Source of the DNA: JAHRVQ01 sp029941905
GTDB taxonomy: Bacteria; Pseudomonadota; Gammaproteobacteria; Pseudomonadales; Azotimanducaceae
Assembly (NCBI GenBank): GCA_029941905.1
Contig: JAPYTQ010000019.1
Coordinates: 1 to 64,000, forward strand
DNA: 64,000 nt
Direction: 5' to 3'
Below the pieces are notes generated by a model. It was not told where the DNA came from. It was given only the letters and a program-made list of their open reading frames with translations, and made no database searches. Below, piece after piece: positions 16,008 through 24,256 of this stretch. Position 1 is the first letter of the stretch; each line of letters opens with the position of its first letter. Position numbers and translations under genes: made by a program.

Positions 16008-17060
16008 CTACAACAGGGAATCCAGAATGAGGTTGGTGGACTCGATGATGCGCTGGTCACGCGGGCGCAGATCCGGGTCGAAGGCCTCGCCGGTGAGGTG
16101 CTGTAGCCCCTGGATGTAGCGAACGGCTATCTCGTTCGCTTGCTCGTCGGAGAACTGCTGTCCCTTCTCCTTCACCATGCCGCGGGCGAACTCCTTCGAG
16201 AACGACACCGGCTTACCATCCCGGGCCAGCAGCGCTTCACCCTCGTCCACCCTCCAGAAGCGGGACGAATCCATAGTGTAGAGTTCATCTGCGGACACGA
16301 TTTGGCCGTCTGCGTTGATCCCGTGTTCAGTCTTGGTGTCGACGAGCACCATCCCTTTCTGCGCCAGGTACTGCGTCACAATGCCGAAGGCCATCAGGGA
16401 CGCGTTGCGGATCTGGGCATACTGACCCTCCGTGCAGACGCCGTTCTGGATCAGATAGGTCGGGTCAATCGTATGGTCGACCTTCTCCTTCGTGCTCGGC
16501 GTATCCATCAGGTAGGGAAGCAGTCCATTGGGCTCAAGGGCGGTGACATCGAGCTGGTGCCCAGCATAACTCATCGTGCTTTGTCCCTCGTCCTTCGCAG
16601 CCAGCCAGTGCTGGTAAAGTGAGGTCGAGGTCGAACTCTCCGCCATGTAGAGTCGCATGACATTCTCCACCATCAAGAGGTTGAGGTTTTCGGTAGGGAT
16701 CACGGTCGAGGCGGGAGAAAGCCCATCGACTTCGAACTGCGAAGATCCCAGCACGGGCTTCACCAGCCGGTGCATGTGGTCGTGGTTGAACGCCAAGACC
16801 TGATCCTTGAAGGGGATCGCCCCTCGATTCACGTCGTGGGTGGAGATTCGATTGTTTCGGAACATCAAGCGAATCGCCTTCCCAGACGAGGTTTTCAAGT
16901 CGTCGCCGAACACGGAATCGGACACCTTGCCCTTGAGCACGGTGCAGCCGCTCAGGCGCGGAAGCTCGCCGTCTTCGATCAGCTGCTTGACGGGACGGCC
17001 TTCGTTCACACCGGCTCCATGAGTCGCTACCAATAAGCGGATTTTTTCTTCGTTTAGCAT
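16008..17060 (-). CDS. purC: SAICAR synthase, long type, probably acquired
   Basis: Phosphoribosylaminoimidazole-succinocarboxamide synthase, the purine-pathway step that joins aspartate to CAIR with ATP. The motif VLVDTKTEHGINADGQIV near residue 236 and the ending RPRDQRIIESTNLILDSL identify the family; at 350 residues it belongs to the longer form rather than the roughly 240-residue form usual in gammaproteobacteria. The gene is clearly more GC-rich than its neighbours, which produces long open frames on the other strand, and it stands alone between copies A and B of a dispersed repeat. Horizontal acquisition is likely. It could replace or duplicate a housekeeping purC elsewhere in the genome. 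Confidence 0.88.
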   Translation of the reverse strand: MLNEEKIRLLVATHGAGVNEGRPVKQLIEDGELPRLSGCTVLKGKVSDSVFGDDLKTSSGKAIRLMFRNNRISTHDVNRGAIPFKDQVLAFNHDHMHRLVKPVLGSSQFEVDGLSPASTVIPTENLNLLMVENVMRLYMAESSTSTSLYQHWLAAKDEGQSTMSYAGHQLDVTALEPNGLLPYLMDTPSTKEKVDHTIDPTYLIQNGVCTEGQYAQIRNASLMAFGIVTQYLAQKGMVLVDTKTEHGINADGQIVSADELYTMDSSRFWRVDEGEALLARDGKPVSFSKEFARGMVKEKGQQFSDEQANEIAVRYIQGLQHLTGEAFDPDLRPRDQRIIESTNLILDSLL

Positions 17061-17428
17061 GAATGCCTGTACGACTGTATTGCTGCACCAGGTCCGGAAG
17101 AATAGTCATTTCGAGCAATAATTTCGAGCAGTCTTTTCGAAGAAAATGACTAAGTATCGAGGTGGAGTAGCAAGCTGCCGCATAATCCGCTTGGGGTACG
17201 TTCCGACCAGGTGGCTAATACCTACCAAAAGTACAACTCGCCAACCGCAAGCGGTGGTATAGAACCCAACATTGATTGGCTAGCCCGTAAATTGTCTCTC
17301 AGACATTTCGTGTTGATCCAAGATCAAGATTTTGCTGTAGTCGATAACATTGCTGACATAAGGCGCGATTCTCCATAGGTCTAATTTGACAAAACTCTTC
17401 AGTGCCTTTTTAACTGATAGCTAACGCA
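17061..17428. other. Intergenic region upstream of purC with repeat copy B
   Basis: Holds repeat copy B (17196-17230) and a possible plus-strand ORF of 55 codons from GTG 17211 to TAG 17378 (contains DWLARKLSLRHFVLIQDQDF) with no ribosome-binding site. A short direct repeat (atttcgagca) occurs near 17107 and 17122. No RNA or terminator is recognised. Confidence 0.35.
17196..17230. repeat. Dispersed repeat, copy B (partial)
   Basis: Shares gtacgttccgaccag and the following taata-ct-acc pattern with copy C at 18482; the second half has diverged. It lies between purC and the SRPBCC/ArsR pair. Confidence 0.5.
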
Positions 17429-17941
17429 CTATTTATTCTGATCCAGTTTTCGATACGCAAAGTAGTACTCGGTTTTGATGGGTCCGGCATAACCTTCGTC
17501 TTCAAATGGAACACCATCCAGACTCCATTCCATCGCATCCAATTTATAGTGCCAGCCACAGGCGACGCTGTAGCGTGATTGAATTTTCTGGCGGTCGTCA
17601 TCAAATGTTTGTGCGTCTGGCAGCGTCGCAGAAAATTTAAGCAGACACCCAGTCTCCTGTGGTGAAAGTTCAAACCTGTGATGTTCACCAGGACCGCTGT
17701 ATTCGAGTATATTGGGTGGCTCGTATCGCGTCACCGTGCAGTAGTAGACGTCGCTAGAGTTTGTTTCAGGAGGCGGACATTCTGATCCAGAAAAATTCAC
17801 CACAGCATCGCCGCCAGTTTTGAGCGACAAGGTTAACTCGGGGAACCAGGCCGCACGGTGTGAATCGTCAGTAATTGCTCGCCACACTTTTTCGATCGGG
17901 TGACTCAGTTTTCGCGTATAGGTAATCGTTTTATTCCCCAT
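17429..17941 (-). CDS. SRPBCC (AHSA1-type) ligand-binding protein
   Basis: 170-residue START-like domain protein of the activator-of-Hsp90-homologue group. The N-terminus (KLSHPIEKVWRAITD and WFPE) and C-terminal helix are typical. In bacteria such proteins are commonly encoded next to an ArsR-type repressor, as here: the ArsR gene lies 59 bases upstream on the same strand. They are thought to bind small hydrophobic ligands, but their roles are mostly unknown. The gene belongs to the accessory region flanked by dispersed repeat copies B and C. Confidence 0.87.
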   Translation of the reverse strand: MGNKTITYTRKLSHPIEKVWRAITDDSHRAAWFPELTLSLKTGGDAVVNFSGSECPPPETNSSDVYYCTVTRYEPPNILEYSGPGEHHRFELSPQETGCLLKFSATLPDAQTFDDDRQKIQSRYSVACGWHYKLDAMEWSLDGVPFEDEGYAGPIKTEYYFAYRKLDQNK

Positions 17942-18000
17942 GTCATCGGTTCCGTAGACACCAAGGCGTTCAACATCGAGATTTGCAGCGAGAGTATTCC

Positions 18001-18318
18001 TTATTGATCCATCTCATCGAGATGTCGTTCGAGATTATCCAGTTTGTTACTGAGAAACTGGCGATAGGGTTCAAGAAATTCATCGACTTCCATCAGTGGT
18101 TGGGCGTTCAGTTCGTACCACCGCTTCTGTCCATCGGGACGGACAACAACCAGGTTGGCGCTTTTTAGAATCTTGAGGTGCTTTGACACCGCCGGTTGGC
18201 TCAAACCTGCAACTTCGACCAGCATGTTCACTGTGCAGGGCCGGTGTCGCACGGTTTCTAGCAACAGGCGTCGGTTTGGTTCGGCGATGACTGAGAAAGC
18301 ATCCATCTTAAGGTTCAC
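18001..18318 (-). CDS. ArsR/SmtB-family transcriptional repressor
   Basis: 105-residue winged-helix regulator. The recognition helix and wing are clear (VAGLSQPAVSKHLKILKS followed by VVVRPDGQKRWYEL), and the N-terminal FSVIAEPNRRLLLETV is typical. The cysteine metal ligand box of ArsR/CadC (ELCVCDL) is replaced by RPCTVNML, so it is probably not a classical metal sensor and may respond to the ligand of the downstream SRPBCC protein. A nested dyad just upstream (18340-18377) is a likely autoregulatory operator. Confidence 0.9.
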   Translation of the reverse strand: MNLKMDAFSVIAEPNRRLLLETVRHRPCTVNMLVEVAGLSQPAVSKHLKILKSANLVVVRPDGQKRWYELNAQPLMEVDEFLEPYRQFLSNKLDNLERHLDEMDQ

Positions 18319-18339
18319 CTCTGCGAGACTTGATGACAG

Positions 18340-18377
18340 TATATTCCTATACGGTTATATATCCGTCAAGGAATATA
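18340..18377. promoter_or_regulatory. Candidate ArsR operator upstream of arsR-SRPBCC
   Basis: An outer dyad tatattcc/ggaatata (18340-18347 and 18370-18377) encloses an inner dyad acgg/ccgt (18351-18354 and 18363-18366) around an AT-rich centre. It ends 22 bases before the ArsR start codon, where a repressor would block transcription. Assignment is by position and symmetry only. Confidence 0.55.
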
Positions 18378-18481
18378 TTGGCTGATCATCAGCAACCGGA
18401 CTCTATAGATGGATATAATTTTGCCTCAGACCGGTGTCTTTGCATCCAACTCTGGGGCTCCTTCAGCAATTTCGGGAATGG

Positions 18482-18542
18482 GTACGTTCCGACCAGATGG
18501 ATAATATCTAACCAACGTCAGCTATCCAAAGTATGCGGGCAA
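18482..18542. repeat. Dispersed repeat, copy C
   Basis: Full-length copy starting gtacgttccgaccagatgg; similar to copy A through the aaccaacgtcagc block and the following gtatgcgg. In one frame the copies encode SDQM-x-N-I followed by a stop, so the repeat may derive from the 3' end of a coding gene. Confidence 0.6.
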
Positions 18543-18764
18543 TCAATTGGCGATAAAATTAGTTGCCGGAATGCCTCCAGTCTGCCATAAGCGACCTGTG
18601 ACAGAAACGGCCCCCATAAGGGAAAGTTTGAACCAAAAGAGCAAAAGGCGGTTCTGAATGTAGTGAAGAAAGAAACTGAGTCGTCCAATCGAATTCGTTA
18701 GCGCAGTTGGGTTCATCAAGCTAAAGTGTGAACCTGAATTCGGGCTAGTAGGGGAGTTCCTGGT

Positions 18765-19172
18765 ATGAGCATCATTGGGATTACGAGCGTTTTCTTGGGA
18801 ACAGTGATCATCTTGACCCGCGGCATGCTGGTGATTGCTCCAGGCACCACCCTTAATGGTTTCAGAGCCATTATCCAGACAAGCACACGGACGAGGGTTT
18901 TCGGGCTCTGTATACTACCGTTGGGAGCGCTTATGATCTGGGCAGGTTACTCGGATCATAGCACCCTGGCAGAGATACTGATGTTCTTTGGCTGGTGGGT
19001 CATTGGAGGGGGTTTACTCTTGTCGGTGATCTTTCCATCAGTTTACATTGCTGTGTTGGAGGCGATGTTGCCATCCGAAACGACTACAGACTTCTTCGGT
19101 TGGCGGGTGCTCGGACTGTTCGGTGTCGCTATCGGCGCCCTTTTCGTCTATTTCGGAATGTTGGCCCTGTAG
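18765..19172 (+). CDS. Small integral membrane protein, unknown
   Basis: 135-residue protein with four predicted membrane helices (roughly residues 4-25, 45-62, 70-95 and 112-132) and short charged loops. No conserved family could be recognised. A GGGGAG motif lies ahead of the start and codon use is ordinary, so it is likely a real gene. It stands alone in the accessory region between repeat copy C and a TPR-like fragment on the other strand. A role in the envelope is the most that can be said. Confidence 0.6.
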   Translation: MSIIGITSVFLGTVIILTRGMLVIAPGTTLNGFRAIIQTSTRTRVFGLCILPLGALMIWAGYSDHSTLAEILMFFGWWVIGGGLLLSVIFPSVYIAVLEAMLPSETTTDFFGWRVLGLFGVAIGALFVYFGMLAL

Positions 19173-19189
19173 CCGAATTTGATCCCAAT

Positions 19190-19474
19190 TCATTCTGCCT
19201 TAGTACTTTTTGCTTGATCAGTGTGGTGCTGCAACCACTCGTAACCTTTGATAATAGGGATGTGCTGTGGACTTTCACTCGGTTTGCCATCGTCGAAGTA
19301 GGCGAGATAACGATCAAACATTTGTTGCGCCTCACCGTAGCGTTTCTGAGCGAGTCGCAGTAAGGCAATCTGGCCAGTCAGATACGCCGATGGCTTTCCA
19401 GTAGTCTCACGTTCGATTTGAGCGACTGTATCAAACAATACTTCAGCTTTCTGGTACGCACCACGATCTCGCAT
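19190..19474 (-). CDS. TPR-like protein, probably a 5'-truncated fragment
   Basis: The 94 residues contain tetratricopeptide-like helices (TGQIALLRLAQKRYGEAQQMFDRYL in two pieces). The frame remains open for about 33 codons upstream of the ATG and reads like protein (APLYLVDISRNRFAVMRD) until a TGA, without any start codon, so the present ORF is probably the 3' part of a longer gene. There is no convincing ribosome-binding site before the ATG at 19474. It converges with the membrane-protein gene at 18765-19172. Confidence 0.4.
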   Translation of the reverse strand: MRDRGAYQKAEVLFDTVAQIERETTGKPSAYLTGQIALLRLAQKRYGEAQQMFDRYLAYFDDGKPSESPQHIPIIKGYEWLQHHTDQAKSTKAE

Positions 19475-19905
19475 AACGGCGAAACGGTTGCGTGAAATGT
19501 CTACCAGGTAAAGGGGAGCTGTCGACCAGGAGCCGCCAGAAAGAGATCAGTTCGGGTATACCATTTAGCCCCCATACACCTCAACATGTAATATCAAGTC
19601 CATAGTAATTTGAACAGTATTTTATGGCGCTTCAGGGAGTGGAACAGAACGTTGGGAATCCCATGACTGTTGTGTCTACGAGGCAAATCCTTGATGTTTT
19701 AACCTATGTATCCCATTCCACCAAACGGTCCAACGACGCTAAGGCTGGGACAAGGTTGGGGCATCCAAAAATTCGGACAAAATTGGCTCTCCCCTTCAAA
19801 CGTACCCGCCACTGGATACACCGCTCATGGCGTGTGCGCCCAGGAAAGGCACCCCCTTTCAACTCAACGCGGTTTAACTGACAATTTCTATTACATTTTC
19901 TATAT
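19475..19905. other. Intergenic stretch without a recognised gene
   Basis: About 430 bases separating the accessory region from the catabolic genes. The open frames on both strands are short and have no ribosome-binding sites or protein-like composition. No RNA, repeat or terminator is evident. Confidence 0.4.
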
Positions 19906-20700
19906 TCAAGACGGTATTCCCCGGGCCTTGCGACCCTGGTAGTGTTTGTCGAACAAACGCTTCGGGTGTAAACCATTAACATGGCCCACGAATCCGGGAT
20001 CTCGAATGCTGTATCCCAGCAGTGCCTGTACTTTCGGGGACAGGTGACTCGCGACGTCCGGTGGTACGGCAAGCACCATATTCTCCAATTGCCTTAACCA
20101 GGGCTGGCAGTATTGAGGAGTGATAGCGAGGCGCGTCCCTTCGGAATTGTTGGCACCGCCGCGGTGAATCAGCGCACCGTGAAAAACGATGACAGAACCT
20201 GCGGGCATAATTACAGTTTCAAACGTGTCTTCGTTAGCGGCTGCGTGCTCCGATAAAAGATGGCTGCCGGGAATGATTTCCGTTGCGCCATTTTCCTCGG
20301 AAAAGTCATCAAAGGCCCAAATCGAGCTTATACCGTTAATCTCCGTTCGGGGGCAATTCGGAATCTGGGTATGATCCGCATGAAATGCCTGAGGAGTTTC
20401 ACCTGGATGTACATTAATCGCAAGGTTCGAAGCCAGCAGGTAATTAGGGGCCAAAAAGTGATCGACAATCGCCAGGACCAAAGGGTGCTCGACCAGCAGC
20501 GAGAATATTGGCGACTTTGCAAGGAGTGCATAAACCCGCTCGCTTTCGAATCCTTCGAAGTCATTGCGGCCCATTAATTTTTTTTGCAACCAGGGGTCGA
20601 GTGCCTTTTTGACATCAACAACCTGTAGCGGTGAAAGCGCATCGTGAATGATGCTGTAGCCATTCGTCTTAATCCCTTCAATATGTTCGTTCAAGTCCAT
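19906..20700 (-). CDS. Phytanoyl-CoA dioxygenase family protein
   Basis: Fe(II)/2-oxoglutarate-dependent oxygenase of the PhyH family, 264 residues. The iron-binding motif is HADHTQ (His-x-Asp) near residue 130 with the distal histidine in ALIHRGG near residue 195, followed by the 2-oxoglutarate arginine in GTRLAITPQY. The family hydroxylates unactivated carbons of varied small molecules; the substrate here is unknown. The ATG at 20700, nine bases after GAGGG, is preferred over an in-frame start 28 codons upstream whose extra residues look non-native. A second PhyH-type gene lies at 50771-51562. Confidence 0.88.
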   Translation of the reverse strand: MDLNEHIEGIKTNGYSIIHDALSPLQVVDVKKALDPWLQKKLMGRNDFEGFESERVYALLAKSPIFSLLVEHPLVLAIVDHFLAPNYLLASNLAINVHPGETPQAFHADHTQIPNCPRTEINGISSIWAFDDFSEENGATEIIPGSHLLSEHAAANEDTFETVIMPAGSVIVFHGALIHRGGANNSEGTRLAITPQYCQPWLRQLENMVLAVPPDVASHLSPKVQALLGYSIRDPGFVGHVNGLHPKRLFDKHYQGRKARGIPS

Positions 20701-20734
20701 GCCTGCTTCCCTCGTGCCCGGCCTTTTCGAAATG

Positions 20735-21250
20735 CTAATCCGGCTGCCAATCGCGATGTTTAATATGGGCGGGTTCACTTGCAACCATTGCTTTTACAGA
20801 CTGGTCACCAAGCCATTGAAACCATTCACCCCATGATGGCTGATTGTTTTCCTACCTGATATCAATCAGCACTCTCGACAACTTTCGGTTCATGGTAACG
20901 ACTATTCCACCTACAAGATCCAGTGCCGGTTCAAACGGGGCGATTCTTTTAAACACAAGCAAACCCATCGTCTCAAATGACGTCGTCACCGTGATAGCAG
21001 CACGTACATAATTATCTCCCCGGGCACGTAATTCCTCCAGGCTGATATCGTCCGCCAGCGTTAGCAACAATGAAATCACCTCAGCCAGGACGGGATTGTA
21101 AAATGTTTGCGCCAATCCTCCCGCTACTGCATCTCGTTGTTGAGCGCGATAGTGTCTGATCTGAAACCACCCAAAACCCAGGCCAGTCAGTATCGAGCAG
21201 GCACCAATTATTTCAGCGAAATTCGCGATGACGGAAAGTGAAAGATCCAT
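20735..21250 (-). pseudogene. Small membrane-anchored protein interrupted by in-frame TAG
   Basis: The intact part (20852-21250) encodes 132 residues with an N-terminal membrane helix (IIGACSILTGLGFGWFQI) and a soluble domain; it resembles DUF4760-like proteins of unknown function. A TAG at 20852-20854 ends it after LIDIR, but the same frame continues for 38 codons with a tail rich in aromatic residues (SWGEWFQWLGDQSVKAMV) that looks like the conserved C-terminus, then stops at 20735-20737. A single nonsense mutation is the simplest explanation. The truncated product may still be functional. It lies just downstream of the OB-fold/thiolase genes. Confidence 0.5.
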
Positions 21251-21268
21251 AACGTTTTCCTGCAGCAG

Positions 21269-21706
21269 TTACGCCAGTTCCCACTGTAAGAGCGTGTGGG
21301 CAGGTTCCTCATCGTGATGTTCAAACACGCCGCGAACTTTATTGCCGAAAGGGATCGCCTGTTCCGGATCACCCAACAGATTACCTACAATACGAACGTT
21401 GTCTGCCTCGGGCAATTCGACAAGTACCACTATGTAGGGACCCTGATCCTTCAACGCAGGATGCACGGGATGCCATATGCGTTCCTGGCTGTAAATCAAA
21501 CCTTCAGCTTGAACCTCTTCAAAAGAAAGTTCGAAACTATGGCAACGATGGCAAAGCCATTCCGGCCCCCATTGAAATCGTTGGCAGGATGAACAACGCT
21601 GGATCAGCAGCTTGTTCTCCTTCAACCCTTGCCAGTATGGCGCATCCAGTCCGTCTGGTGTAGGGACAGGTTTGGGTAAACCTGGTTGTAAATAGTGGTC
21701 ACTCAT
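21269..21706 (-). CDS. Zn-ribbon/OB-fold protein (DUF35), acyl-CoA partner
   Basis: 145-residue protein with a rubredoxin-like zinc ribbon (CSSC near residue 38 and CHRC near residue 51) followed by an OB fold. Proteins of this type are encoded beside thiolase-like genes and form complexes that channel acyl-CoA intermediates, as in the HMG-CoA synthase complexes of archaea and in bacterial steroid side-chain degradation. Here it overlaps the upstream thiolase-like gene by four bases (ATGA), strong evidence for a joint complex. No signal peptide; cytoplasmic. Confidence 0.9.
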   Translation of the reverse strand: MSDHYLQPGLPKPVPTPDGLDAPYWQGLKENKLLIQRCSSCQRFQWGPEWLCHRCHSFELSFEEVQAEGLIYSQERIWHPVHPALKDQGPYIVVLVELPEADNVRIVGNLLGDPEQAIPFGNKVRGVFEHHDEEPAHTLLQWELA

Positions 21707-22887
21707 ACCGTTGCCTCCGAACCAAAGATACAGGCGCTGACCGGGGTCACCATCGGACCTGAGATCACCATGGAAACTTTGGCATCTTTTACCTGGTTGG
21801 TTGATTCGCCCCAGACCTGACGAACTGCTTCAATATTGAGACCCAGACCATGCATATAGCACTCTGCCAGATTGCCACCGCTGGTGTTGAGAGGTAGTCG
21901 ACCACCATCACTTACCAGGTTGTCAAGACAAAAGAACTCGTTGCATTGGGAAGGTTCACAAAATGCATGTTCGACAATACTCATCAGTACACCGCCGGTA
22001 AAATTTTCATAACTCTGCAACACGTCTACATCACTGGCGCTCACCTGCGCCATATCATACAAACGGGGTGCCAGGGGTTTAAATGCGGATGTCGCGTAGT
22101 CCGGGGCATTATGTACCGATGCTCCGGCACGATGATGTGAACCGGCAACTGCACCTAGTAAATAACATGGAGGGTGATCAAAGTCTTTAAGTCGATCGGC
22201 AGACACCAGAATCATGGCAGCAGCGCCGTCATTTTCCTGGCAGCAATCATAAAGATGGAAAGGCTCGACGATCCATCTGGAATGGTCGTACTTTTCCTCA
22301 TCGAGGGGCCTGCCATACATCACTGCCCTCGGGTTGTTCTGGGCATGATGATAGGACGCCAATGATATGGCCCGAAGTGCGTGTTGATCGACATCATGCT
22401 CAAACATAAAGCGGTTAACTTTCATGGCAAACATCTGTGCGGGTGACATCAATCCATAGGGAATGGTGTGGGCCATGTCGCCACCAATAGTATTACGTTG
22501 CGGCCCCTGGCCAAAGCGCCCGAATTGTCCCTGGGCCAGCGCCCTGAACACACAGACACATTCAGCCTGACCTGTTGCAATGGCTGCAGCCGCGTTGGCA
22601 ATCGCACCGGAACCACCACCACCACCGCCGCCCCACTGCATATTGGCGAGCCTGAGATCTTTTATGCCCAGTGCAGCCGCAAGTCTTGAGGCGTCACTGC
22701 GATCATTGCTAAAGGAGGAAAAGCCATCGATTTCCGTCGGCGAGATTCCGGCACTGGCGCAAGCCTTAACGATCGCCTCCAAAGCCAGTTTAAATTCCGC
22801 ATCCGGCGCCTCGCCTCGTTTGTAGTAGGTGGTTTCAGCAACACCGGCAATCCCAACCTTACCCCGCAGGGTTCGCTCCGTACTCAC
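21703..22887 (-). CDS. Thiolase-fold protein (SCP2/lipid-transfer type)
   Basis: 394-residue thiolase-superfamily protein of the sterol-carrier/lipid-transfer branch. At the position where thiolases carry the nucleophilic cysteine there is a run of seven glycines followed by SGAIANAAAAI, so canonical Claisen chemistry is doubtful; related proteins act as retro-aldolases or acyl-CoA carriers together with a DUF35 partner, which overlaps this gene downstream. The C-terminal part retains NTSGGNLAECYMHG and a histidine in that block. It also overlaps the upstream amidohydrolase gene by four bases, so all three are one operon and likely one catabolic pathway. Confidence 0.87.
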   Translation of the reverse strand: MSTERTLRGKVGIAGVAETTYYKRGEAPDAEFKLALEAIVKACASAGISPTEIDGFSSFSNDRSDASRLAAALGIKDLRLANMQWGGGGGGGSGAIANAAAAIATGQAECVCVFRALAQGQFGRFGQGPQRNTIGGDMAHTIPYGLMSPAQMFAMKVNRFMFEHDVDQHALRAISLASYHHAQNNPRAVMYGRPLDEEKYDHSRWIVEPFHLYDCCQENDGAAAMILVSADRLKDFDHPPCYLLGAVAGSHHRAGASVHNAPDYATSAFKPLAPRLYDMAQVSASDVDVLQSYENFTGGVLMSIVEHAFCEPSQCNEFFCLDNLVSDGGRLPLNTSGGNLAECYMHGLGLNIEAVRQVWGESTNQVKDAKVSMVISGPMVTPVSACIFGSEATV

Positions 22888-24143
22888 GCAAGTACCCCGC
22901 CAGTCGCTTGAATGTCCTGATGAGCGACTCTGGCGTCATCGAAGTTCCGGTAACGCTCAGGAATATCAAAACCAAAAACCCGGGCTCCGTTTAAACCCAG
23001 TATTTTGGCTCGCTCACCATCATCGAGATTGATCATGGTTCGCTCGATCGCTTCTGCTGAGTGCGGCCAGGTACCTTCATGGTGGGGGTAGTCATTGGCC
23101 CACATGAAATTGTCCGTAAGTCCATGCTCGCGCGCCAGATCCAGACCGGGCTTGTCTTCCTGGAACGTGGCAAATCCGTTGCGTTTGAAAAACTCACTGG
23201 GCAACATTTCCAGCTTCGGTCGAACAAACATATGATGCTTCCTGTAAGCCTCGTCCATGGCTGATAATGCCCAGGCGACCCATCCTATACCGGCCTCAAC
23301 ACTGCCAAACCGCAATCCCGGGTAACGTTGCAGCACACCGGAGGCACAAAGGTTGGCGATGGGTTCCATGGTCGGGGCCAGGGAATGCACAGCGTAGTTA
23401 ATGATCGCGCCACCATTACCGCGGGAGGTCCTCGGATCACGACCAGTTGAAACATGAAAGGTCATGGGCAACCCTGTTTCCTCGACAACTGACCACAAAG
23501 GATCAAATTCTGGCAGGTTATAGTTCAGGTTCTCATGATCAGGCGGACCCCATACAGGTTTACAGGGCAGCGCCAAGCCCCTGAAGCCACGAAGTGCCGA
23601 ACGTTCAATTTCCTTGATAGCGCCCTCAATATCAGCGGCGGCAATACAGGCCATCGGTGACAGCACATGGTTCACATCAGCAAACACCTCCCAGGCCCAG
23701 TCATTATAGACTTTGCACATTTCCTGGCTGAATTTCGCATCCGGAGTCGCCCAGATCGTTAATCCCTTGTTAGGGAACAGTATTTCTGCATCAACGCCAT
23801 CTACCGCCAGATCCTCGATGCGTTCCTCCGGTGTTTTTCCGGACTGGTTCCTCAGTAAATCCTCTCCCGCAAATTCGATGTTTCGAATGCGCAACGGCCT
23901 GAAGCCCTCGGTTTTCTGAAATTTATCTCCTTTTGGATTAACGGCGACACCGGGCAGTCGATCGCGATACTTCTCATCCATTCGCTTCATCCAAAGATCA
24001 GCCGGTTCCTGTACATGACCGTCAGTGGATACCATAAAGTACTTATCTTCTGCACCTGGCCTGGGTGATCGGGTCCAGTCTGCAGCGCCAGGCGTTTCCA
24101 GGCGCCAGGCATTTTTTTCATCAGGGGCCGGGATATTCGTCAT
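22884..24143 (-). CDS. Amidohydrolase_2-family metal-dependent hydrolase
   Basis: 419-residue TIM-barrel protein of the amidohydrolase 2 family, which includes decarboxylases such as ACMSD and ring-cleavage hydrolases. Metal-site features are the N-terminal DGHVQEP, the strand PMTFHVSTG near residue 230 and NDYPHHEGTWPHS near residue 355. It is the first gene of a three-gene operon with the thiolase-like and DUF35 genes (four-base overlap), which suggests a role in degrading a cyclic or branched carboxylic acid. The ATG at 24143 has AAGGAG upstream; an ATG seven codons earlier has none. A similar protein is encoded at 46826-47932. Confidence 0.87.
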   Translation of the reverse strand: MTNIPAPDEKNAWRLETPGAADWTRSPRPGAEDKYFMVSTDGHVQEPADLWMKRMDEKYRDRLPGVAVNPKGDKFQKTEGFRPLRIRNIEFAGEDLLRNQSGKTPEERIEDLAVDGVDAEILFPNKGLTIWATPDAKFSQEMCKVYNDWAWEVFADVNHVLSPMACIAAADIEGAIKEIERSALRGFRGLALPCKPVWGPPDHENLNYNLPEFDPLWSVVEETGLPMTFHVSTGRDPRTSRGNGGAIINYAVHSLAPTMEPIANLCASGVLQRYPGLRFGSVEAGIGWVAWALSAMDEAYRKHHMFVRPKLEMLPSEFFKRNGFATFQEDKPGLDLAREHGLTDNFMWANDYPHHEGTWPHSAEAIERTMINLDDGERAKILGLNGARVFGFDIPERYRNFDDARVAHQDIQATGGVLA

Positions 24144-24256
24144 TAAATTCTCCTTGCATGTCATTCGGGTGCTTTACAACATAATGTGCTTCGATTCTGG
24201 CGTCAAATGCATCACGCGAAGTTACATCATCGGCAGTAATGGTTCCTGCCGATTAC

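Larger units (their letters stand above)
18319..18764. other. Intergenic region between divergent units
   Basis: Contains the candidate operator of the ArsR gene and repeat copy C (18482-18542). The short reading frames here lack ribosome-binding sites and protein-like composition. GTAGGGGAG lies ahead of the ATG at 18765. Nothing else is recognised. Confidence 0.4.

Noticed and set aside
16534..17118. 194-codon ORF overlapping purC in another frame
   Set aside because: It is a by-product of the high GC of purC; it is rich in Arg and Pro and lacks a ribosome-binding site, whereas purC has full family motifs.
15739..18542. Dispersed repeats as integron attC sites
   Set aside because: Only one core-like heptamer is seen in each full copy, the paired core and imperfect dyad of attC are lacking, and no integrase gene is present.
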